Shown piece by piece: positions 22,646 through 27,419 of a stretch of 27,419 nucleotides of DNA; position 1 is the first letter of the stretch, and each line of letters opens with the position of its first letter. The DNA lies in NCBI GenBank assembly GCA_964580315.1, contig CAZOKH010000048.1:1-27419 (forward strand), in the 5' to 3' direction. The position numbers and the translations under genes are program-made. This DNA comes from CAZOKH01 sp964580315. GTDB lineage: Bacteria; Chloroflexota; Anaerolineae; Anaerolineales; Anaerolineaceae. Under the pieces are notes generated by a model. The model was not told where the DNA came from and did not search any database. It saw nothing but the letters and a program-made list of their open reading frames with translations.

Positions 22646-23320
22646 TTACTCTCGAACTTCAATGGCTACATAGAAGGTGTAGAAAATGGAATCATCTTCG
22701 GTGTACAACGCCCAGTTGGAAACATAAATACCCGGGTCCTGGGGAGCCAGCATATCCACAGTGAAAGACTGGGTATCGCCCACCTCGGTGTAATTATCAA
22801 ACCTGATAAAGGTTTCGCGCGGGACGAGATCACCGTCGATGTATTTTGCATAATACTCGCTGTTCCAGGTGCTGTGTCCCACATTCTTGAATGACCAGTA
22901 AGCGTCAAAATCTTCGCCGGGTTCCATAACCTGCCCATAGGCAATGCTTTCGCTAACCAGTTTGGCCTGATCGGTGTAAGAACGAGGGGTTTTTGTAGGG
23001 GCTGGTTTACCGCCGCCGGAGACTGCCACTTTTACGGTTGCGGTCTTGACCACGGCCGATGTTCCCCCTGCGGTGGTTTCATCGGTGGGAACAGGCGTGT
23101 TAGTTGGAATACGCACAACCGTGGCAGTTGCGCTGGGCTGCTGCAATGCCGCATCTAGGGTGATTTGCTGCACAACGGTGGCAGCAATTTGCGTACTGAG
23201 GGCATTTACATCCGCCGTCGGCTGTAAAGTGGGTTCAGAAGCGGCCGGGCTGCAACCTGACAAAATGAGCAGTATGGATATCATGGCTACCGTGATGGTA
23301 GTTTTTTTCCAGGAATTCAT
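22646..23320 (-). CDS. FW/NBR1-type Ig-like domain lipoprotein A
   Basis: The protein has 224 residues from ATG 23320, chosen because GGAGG (23333-23329) stands 8 nt upstream; an earlier in-frame ATG at 23335 has no such site. It has lipobox ILSGC (Cys23), then a low-complexity Thr/Ala/Val linker that begins with a helical-looking ALSTQIAATVVQQ segment, and then one beta-sandwich domain (about 120-224). That domain shows the FW pattern: GEDFDAYWSFKNVGHSTW, a middle strand region with ETFIRFDNYTEVGDTQSFTV, and NWALYTEDD near the end. FW domains occur in the autophagy receptor NBR1 and in many bacterial surface proteins, where they are thought to bind other proteins. The partner is unknown. It is separated from lipoprotein B by 81 bp that contain a palindrome. 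Confidence 0.8.
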   Translation of the reverse strand: MNSWKKTTITVAMISILLILSGCSPAASEPTLQPTADVNALSTQIAATVVQQITLDAALQQPSATATVVRIPTNTPVPTDETTAGGTSAVVKTATVKVAVSGGGKPAPTKTPRSYTDQAKLVSESIAYGQVMEPGEDFDAYWSFKNVGHSTWNSEYYAKYIDGDLVPRETFIRFDNYTEVGDTQSFTVDMLAPQDPGIYVSNWALYTEDDSIFYTFYVAIEVRE

Positions 23321-23347
23321 TGGGTGTTCCTCCATAACTTCGGTTAA

Positions 23348-23362
23348 TTCTCAAACTGAGAA
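23348..23362. promoter_or_regulatory. 15-bp perfect palindrome upstream of lipoprotein A
   Basis: TTCTCA-AAC-TGAGAA lies between a candidate minus-strand -10 box (TAGAAT at 23375-23370) and the ribosome binding site of lipoprotein A. Size and place fit an operator for a dimeric regulator or a small mRNA hairpin. No good -35 box was found for the TAGAAT. Confidence 0.4.
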
Positions 23363-23401
23363 ATTGACTATTCTAGGAAATTGGCAGACAGGTTTCTTGT
23401 C

Positions 23402-24256
23402 TTACCATAAGTCTTCATAACCGAGAGATTGGCAATAGCCCAAAACATCATCGGGATAACCGTTGTCTGATGCTTCATCCTTACATGCGGTTGTCGCGTT
23501 TTCATTAAGTGGTTTGGCGCCAAGTCTACAACAAACATAACCTTGAGGGCGCGGCGTTGATGTCGGGTCATCTGGAGATGGTGTCTTGGTGGGAGCGTCG
23601 CCGATCTGGAATGAAATATCAAAGGTGCAGAAATTTTGGAGCTGCTCATTGGTAAGCACCCATAGATTGTAGTATTCATCATTGTCCATGTCTTTTATAT
23701 CAACATACAATTTCACTTCTTCTCCAGGTTTCACTTCCTTGGAAAGATTGTATTTTTTCTTCTCAACCGGGATGTTGTTTTCAGCGTTAGGGTATTGTTG
23801 ATACATATACTTGGTGGTCCAAGTAGTTGTTCCGACATTTTTAATGATCCAATACATGTCGAATGCATTGTAGTGAGATACCTTTTCCCCGTCTGTTGGA
23901 TAGTTGGCTACCCACTGACATTTATCACCTGCAGTGACCGCAGAGGACGTGGGGGTTGAGATGCCCGGTAAGGAAATGGTGGGAACTCCGCTGACGGGCT
24001 GTCCACCGACACCAGCGTCAGTAGCAACTACGGCCGTGGGTGGCATGGTGTTGGTGGGAGCCACGGTGGCGGTGTTGGTGGCGGTTGGGTTGGCCAAAGC
24101 CGTTTCGGTGATTTGGGCCACGACCGTTTGTGCGGCCTGGGTGAATAAAGCTGCCGGATCGGGAGTTGGTTCAGCAGGTTCACCGGCGCAGGCGGTAAGT
24201 ACCATGAGGATGGTGAGAGCCATCACCCACATGGATATTGTTTTTGTTTTAATCAT
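23402..24256 (-). CDS. FW/NBR1-type Ig-like domain lipoprotein B with Cys-rich tail
   Basis: The protein has 284 residues with lipobox VLTAC (Cys23), then AALFTQAAQTVVAQIT and a Thr/Pro linker to about residue 110. The FW-like domain (about 111-220) contains FDMYWIIKNVGTTTWTTKY, a charged EVKPGEEVKLYVDIK strand and the closing YYNLWVLTNEQ. Cys113 and Cys210 bracket this domain and may form a disulfide, which lipoprotein A lacks. After a second Pro/Thr linker comes a 45-residue tail with four more Cys (242, 243, 258, 275; YVCCRLGAKP...YCQSLGYEDLW) that I do not recognise. GGAGGTGA just before the ATG is an excellent ribosome binding site. It shares architecture with lipoprotein A, so the pair probably arose by duplication. 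Confidence 0.8.
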   Translation of the reverse strand: MIKTKTISMWVMALTILMVLTACAGEPAEPTPDPAALFTQAAQTVVAQITETALANPTATNTATVAPTNTMPPTAVVATDAGVGGQPVSGVPTISLPGISTPTSSAVTAGDKCQWVANYPTDGEKVSHYNAFDMYWIIKNVGTTTWTTKYMYQQYPNAENNIPVEKKKYNLSKEVKPGEEVKLYVDIKDMDNDEYYNLWVLTNEQLQNFCTFDISFQIGDAPTKTPSPDDPTSTPRPQGYVCCRLGAKPLNENATTACKDEASDNGYPDDVLGYCQSLGYEDLW

Positions 24257-24276
24257 GATTCACCTCCATGGTTGGT

Positions 24277-24339
24277 ATCATATCATAAATAGGTTGCCAA
24301 AAACCTTGCAATTTTCAGCCTCAGGCTCGAAATTGTCAA
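24277..24339 (-). promoter_or_regulatory. Candidate promoter region for lipoprotein B
   Basis: On the minus strand, TTGACA (24339-24334) stands 17 bases from GAAAAT (24316-24311), and TTGCAA (24311-24306) stands 18 bases from TATGAT (24287-24282). Either pair could start transcription 20-50 bases before the gene. The 109-bp gap to the M23 gene contains no convincing terminator. Confidence 0.5.
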
Positions 24340-24365
24340 GTTAAGATTGATGTTTAAAGTATTTC

Positions 24366-25496
24366 TTAATCGTTCGTTTCGACTGGTTTAAGCCATTGAG
24401 ACGGCCCGGGCAACGGCGGAGGGGTGTGGTCAAATCCCAGTTCTCCCTGAAATTTGAGGTAAGTGGTAGTACCCGGGTGGATGGTTACCGTTGTACTCAT
24501 ATCTTCTTCCAGATAATCCAGCCAGACTTTATATTCCCCGGCCGGCAAATCGCTTAATGCCATGTTCTCCTGAAAGTACTCATCTCGAATGACAATGGTT
24601 TCGCCATAAGTGGCCACTTCCCATTTTTGCCCGGTTTCGATGGATTGAACATGAATGGTGTACCGGGTGAGAAATGAACCATTGGTGTTTCGGAATTGTC
24701 CCACCAGCACTCCCCAGTTTTCGGGCGGCACCAGCCAGAGTTCAGGGTTGCGGGTGGTGTAAAAACTGTTGTTTTCGACGCGAACCTCAAAATGGAGATG
24801 TGGACCGGTGGTTTTACCAGTGATCCCCACAATTCCAAGCGGGGTGCCGCTTTCAACCCGTTGTCCAACGATAACATCGATTCTGTCCATGTGTGCATAA
24901 ATTGTGTAAAGATGCCATCCTTTATATCCAAAATCATGCTGGATGCTGACGGCTAATCCGTATGGGTCAGAATCGGGATTTCTATTGTTATAAAGGCCAT
25001 ATCCGGCGTGAATGACTTTGCCGGGGCCGGATGCACGGACAGTGGTGCCGCGGGGAGATGGGATATCAATGCCGGTGTGGACAATATCCGTTCCCGGGAA
25101 AATCCCTCCATAGCGATAATCAGCCAGAGGCCAATTGGGTTTGTCCACTGCAATGGGACGGACAAAGTAGAAATGATCCATGGGGTTGACTGCCAATGGC
25201 GCCTGGGAAAGCGGCGGTCTCCACAGGGAGATGGGTTTGGAACCCGGTGTAGGGAAAGTGAATTTTAAAATTTCATCGGCTTCACTGACTACGGTTGGTT
25301 CGACCAGGGAAGATGCCGCCTGGTAAGGAGCATCGGGTTGCGGTGTGACTATGGGAGCCAGGTCAGTTGATTTTCTTATCGAAGATACAGGGACGGATTG
25401 CTGATTGGATTGACAACCTGATAATCCAACCAAATAGAGTATCAGCAGAGTGAACCGCCAAAAAATGCGCTTATTGGTTAAGAATTTTACTTTCAT
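24366..25496 (-). CDS. M23 family (LytM-type) metallopeptidase lipoprotein
   Basis: The protein has 376 residues with lipobox GLSGC (Cys28). A linker leads to a canonical M23 domain (about 125-258): His140-x3-Asp144 (HTGID), the YAHMD segment with His202, and His233-x-His235 (GPHLHFEVR). All expected zinc ligands and the catalytic His are present, so it is probably an active cell-wall endopeptidase. It has no LysM module. After it comes a beta-rich domain (about 265-352, QSIETGQKWEVATYGETIVI, DLPAGEYKVWLDYLEEDM) resembling a small Ig- or carboxypeptidase-regulatory-like fold, probably a binding module. Its M23 domain is the ordinary type, without the DLDGDG insertion of the three tandem paralogues. 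Its ATG overlaps the stop of the propeller gene (ATGA), pointing to a common transcript. Confidence 0.9.
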   Translation of the reverse strand: MKVKFLTNKRIFWRFTLLILYLVGLSGCQSNQQSVPVSSIRKSTDLAPIVTPQPDAPYQAASSLVEPTVVSEADEILKFTFPTPGSKPISLWRPPLSQAPLAVNPMDHFYFVRPIAVDKPNWPLADYRYGGIFPGTDIVHTGIDIPSPRGTTVRASGPGKVIHAGYGLYNNRNPDSDPYGLAVSIQHDFGYKGWHLYTIYAHMDRIDVIVGQRVESGTPLGIVGITGKTTGPHLHFEVRVENNSFYTTRNPELWLVPPENWGVLVGQFRNTNGSFLTRYTIHVQSIETGQKWEVATYGETIVIRDEYFQENMALSDLPAGEYKVWLDYLEEDMSTTVTIHPGTTTYLKFQGELGFDHTPPPLPGPSQWLKPVETND

Positions 25497-27352
25497 GGTG
25501 TTTGTGTTGCCACCAGGCGTGCGGTGGGTAAAGGCTCAACATTGGAAAGGGGAGCCGGGGTGCGTGTTGGGATATATGTTGCGGTAACCAGGGCTTCGGG
25601 CGGGAGGAGTTGAGACATGGACGCTTCCCAACTTAATTTTTCATTGTTTACCAGTTGATTGAACCGGGCGGCAGGAAAAAAGGTTTTCCAATTCCCCAGG
25701 GCAGGAACCCGATTCCAGTGAAATCGCAAAGCAATTTCAGTGAAATCAACCCAATACCCTGGTGGCGGCGGGACGCATTCTCCACCTTTTTCATAAGTTT
25801 CGGTGCTGCCTGAATAGCGGGAATTGAAATCCCAAATGCACTGGTGAAGCGGCATTCCCTGTGAGCCATCTTGTTTGCGGGCGCGGATAAAAACTCTCCA
25901 GAAGGTATCTCCGCCGATATTTTCTCTCGCAGATACCAGCCAACCGGCATACATGGGCATGGAGTTAAAATCAAATGCGCGCGCTGTATAAAGCCAATTT
26001 TCGCGGATATTTAGTGTGGCTGGTTCACTGACCGGTAAATAGGCATTCTCCAGGCTGGCGAGGAAATCCCATCCGGTTTGCTGACCGACCATTTTTCGCA
26101 TCGCAATAAAAGACTCGTCAACCTGGTCATGCAAATATGGATAGGGCGCTGCAACATCATTTAATTTGGATACACTGTATCTACCGGTGGGCAAATTGGG
26201 CGCCGAAGACAGGCGCTGTTCCCAGATTGGACTGGCCGGAGCGTCTGAATCGGCAGGGAAAGGGTAACTTTGAAGAAGCGGGGCTAAATTTTCAGCCTGC
26301 CAATCCATTCCTTGCAATGACCCATTAATTGGTTGGGGCGATAGAAACCAGGCTTCTGTGTCTAAATTCATAACCGCAATCGCAACCTGGTTGGGACTGA
26401 TAGCCTGTGTAAGGAGTGCGTTGCGAAATGATCCCCAGCGGGGGCGGGAGCCTGATACTTGTATAAATGGTTGCGATACTTTTTTTGTCTCTTCCCAGTA
26501 ATATAATCGATCCACGCCATTTTCATTGGCAGTCCAAACCAGGCTGGCGCCATCCGGCGACCAATCAGGATCACAATCAATTAATGTAGGATTCTGGCTG
26601 ATGTTGAAAAAGCGCTGGTCAGTCTGGTCCAATTTTGCTAGCCAGATTTCGTCCTCTCCGCTTCGGTCTGAAACGAAGGCTATGTCTCTGCCGTTGGGTG
26701 ACCAACTGGGAGAATGGTCTCGCGACGAGTCTTCGGTCAGGCGAATCGGTTGACTGTTTGTATCCAGAGATAAAATCTGGATTTCAAGATTATCATCCAG
26801 GTATGATTCGAAAGCGATCCATTTACCATCAGGAGACCATGTGGGGGCACCGTCGTATTCAGGTGTGCTGGTCAATTGAAAGACTTTCCCATCAGCCAAA
26901 TCCAGGATGTAAAGATCCCAAAAGCCGCTCCGGTTGGAACTGAATGCTATCCTGGATCCATCGGGATGAATGGCAGGATGAATGTCGTCGGCATCGTCAT
27001 TCATCAACCTGCGCTGCGACATGGATAAGGGCTGGTAGGCAAAGATATGAAAAAACTCTCCATCGCTCTTTGAAAAGACAATAATTCCCAGTTCAGAATT
27101 TGGGTCAGATGAAAAATTCATCTGTAAATTGGGAATGCTGTTGTGTGGGCGGGGTGTTTTGACAACCGGTAAGGTGCTCACCGGGGTATTTCCCGAAATT
27201 GAGATGGGAGTGGATGATTGTGATTCTGGCGATTTGTTTTTGACGGATAAGACTACCAGGGCAATTAACACAAGGTTTAAAAAGACAAATAATAGAACCG
27301 CTGGTAAATATTTTTGTTTTGTCGGAACAGGTTGATTAATATTGTTATCCAT
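25493..27352 (-). CDS. Membrane-anchored TolB-like beta-propeller (PD40) protein
   Basis: The protein has 619 residues. A short cytoplasmic N-terminus and one membrane helix (about 15-37) are followed by a linker and then TolB-type PD40 repeats (about 65-320): IHPDGSRIAFSSNRSG, WSPDGKWIAFES, WSPNGRDIAFVSDRSG and WSPDGASLVWTANENG, with a degenerate one after them. The remaining 300 residues are not recognised. They contain a predicted helical segment (DESFIAMRKMVGQQTGWDF), a Trp/Arg-rich stretch with two Cys (CIWDF, GECVPPPPGYW) and a Pro/Thr-rich C-terminus. The family usually works as a scaffold or sensor at the cell surface; no catalytic motif is visible. It heads the run of minus-strand genes and overlaps the M23 lipoprotein gene by 4 bp, suggesting that the two work on the same wall process. 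No Shine-Dalgarno sequence is obvious. Confidence 0.8.
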   Translation of the reverse strand: MDNNINQPVPTKQKYLPAVLLFVFLNLVLIALVVLSVKNKSPESQSSTPISISGNTPVSTLPVVKTPRPHNSIPNLQMNFSSDPNSELGIIVFSKSDGEFFHIFAYQPLSMSQRRLMNDDADDIHPAIHPDGSRIAFSSNRSGFWDLYILDLADGKVFQLTSTPEYDGAPTWSPDGKWIAFESYLDDNLEIQILSLDTNSQPIRLTEDSSRDHSPSWSPNGRDIAFVSDRSGEDEIWLAKLDQTDQRFFNISQNPTLIDCDPDWSPDGASLVWTANENGVDRLYYWEETKKVSQPFIQVSGSRPRWGSFRNALLTQAISPNQVAIAVMNLDTEAWFLSPQPINGSLQGMDWQAENLAPLLQSYPFPADSDAPASPIWEQRLSSAPNLPTGRYSVSKLNDVAAPYPYLHDQVDESFIAMRKMVGQQTGWDFLASLENAYLPVSEPATLNIRENWLYTARAFDFNSMPMYAGWLVSARENIGGDTFWRVFIRARKQDGSQGMPLHQCIWDFNSRYSGSTETYEKGGECVPPPPGYWVDFTEIALRFHWNRVPALGNWKTFFPAARFNQLVNNEKLSWEASMSQLLPPEALVTATYIPTRTPAPLSNVEPLPTARLVATQTP

Positions 27353-27419
27353 TGGCAGGTTTTCTGTTGGTGTAACATTCTTTCTGTAAAATAGCGAACC
27401 TTAACAAAAGCGGTGAGTC

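Noticed and set aside
16197..24256. Possible autophagy-like link between the Atg22-like transporter and NBR1-type FW domains
   Set aside because: The genes are far apart and unlinked in transcription, and both families are common in bacteria with unrelated roles.
1..27419. tRNA, rRNA, CRISPR, insertion sequence or prophage
   Set aside because: No cloverleaf-like intergenic sequence, regular direct-repeat array, transposase or integrase motif was found, and gaps are too short for most of these.

Overview
The window looks like a chromosomal segment of a Chloroflexota bacterium, most likely Anaerolineae-like. This is inferred from protein style, not from a marker gene. There are many lipoproteins with a lipobox followed by Thr/Pro-rich linkers, LysM and M23 domains, NBR1-type (FW) Ig-like domains, a bacterial inositol-1-phosphate synthase, and a yebC-ruvC-SPOUT-ruvA order. 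Base composition is moderate and coding density very high. I see no mobile element, CRISPR array, rRNA or tRNA.

Layout. (1) 1-3564, plus strand: the 3' part of selA, an M24 metallopeptidase overlapping it by ATGA, and tsaD. (2) 3604-5631, plus strand: a compact redox/stress cassette of ECF sigma factor, small soluble zinc-finger anti-sigma factor, two-domain thioredoxin-fold disulfide oxidoreductase (CAYC and CPHC) and OsmC-type protein. (3) 13125 down to 5638, minus strand: ino1, a CE4-like deacetylase lipoprotein, a HIT protein, then three tandem paralogous lipoproteins, each LysM + central helical domain + M23-type metallopeptidase. The last five genes overlap end to start. (4) 13126-13529: the only stretch over 300 bases without a supported gene, holding divergent promoter candidates. 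(5) 13530-16184, plus strand: yebC, ruvC, a SPOUT methyltransferase and ruvA (recombination and RNA housekeeping). (6) 16197-17498, minus strand: an MFS transporter of the UMF1/Atg22-like group. (7) 17654-21435, plus strand: uvrA and a membrane-anchored double-LysM protein, closed by a strong hairpin terminator. (8) 27352 down to 21488, minus strand: a membrane-anchored TolB-like propeller protein, an M23 lipoprotein, two FW-domain lipoproteins and queG.

About half the window is devoted to the cell surface. Four Zn-peptidase lipoproteins, a carbohydrate deacetylase-like lipoprotein, two FW-domain lipoproteins and a LysM anchor suggest a peptidoglycan-type wall outside the membrane that is actively remodelled. 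The most original signal is the triplicated LysM/central-domain/M23 family. Its M23 domain carries a DLDGDG calcium-loop-like insertion, and its uncharacterised central domain has an invariant Glu and could be a lysozyme-like hydrolase. Second is the sigma/anti-sigma/PDO/OsmC cassette, which reads as a self-contained thiol-redox response. A perfect 13-bp terminator-like inverted repeat lies inside the first codons of queG.
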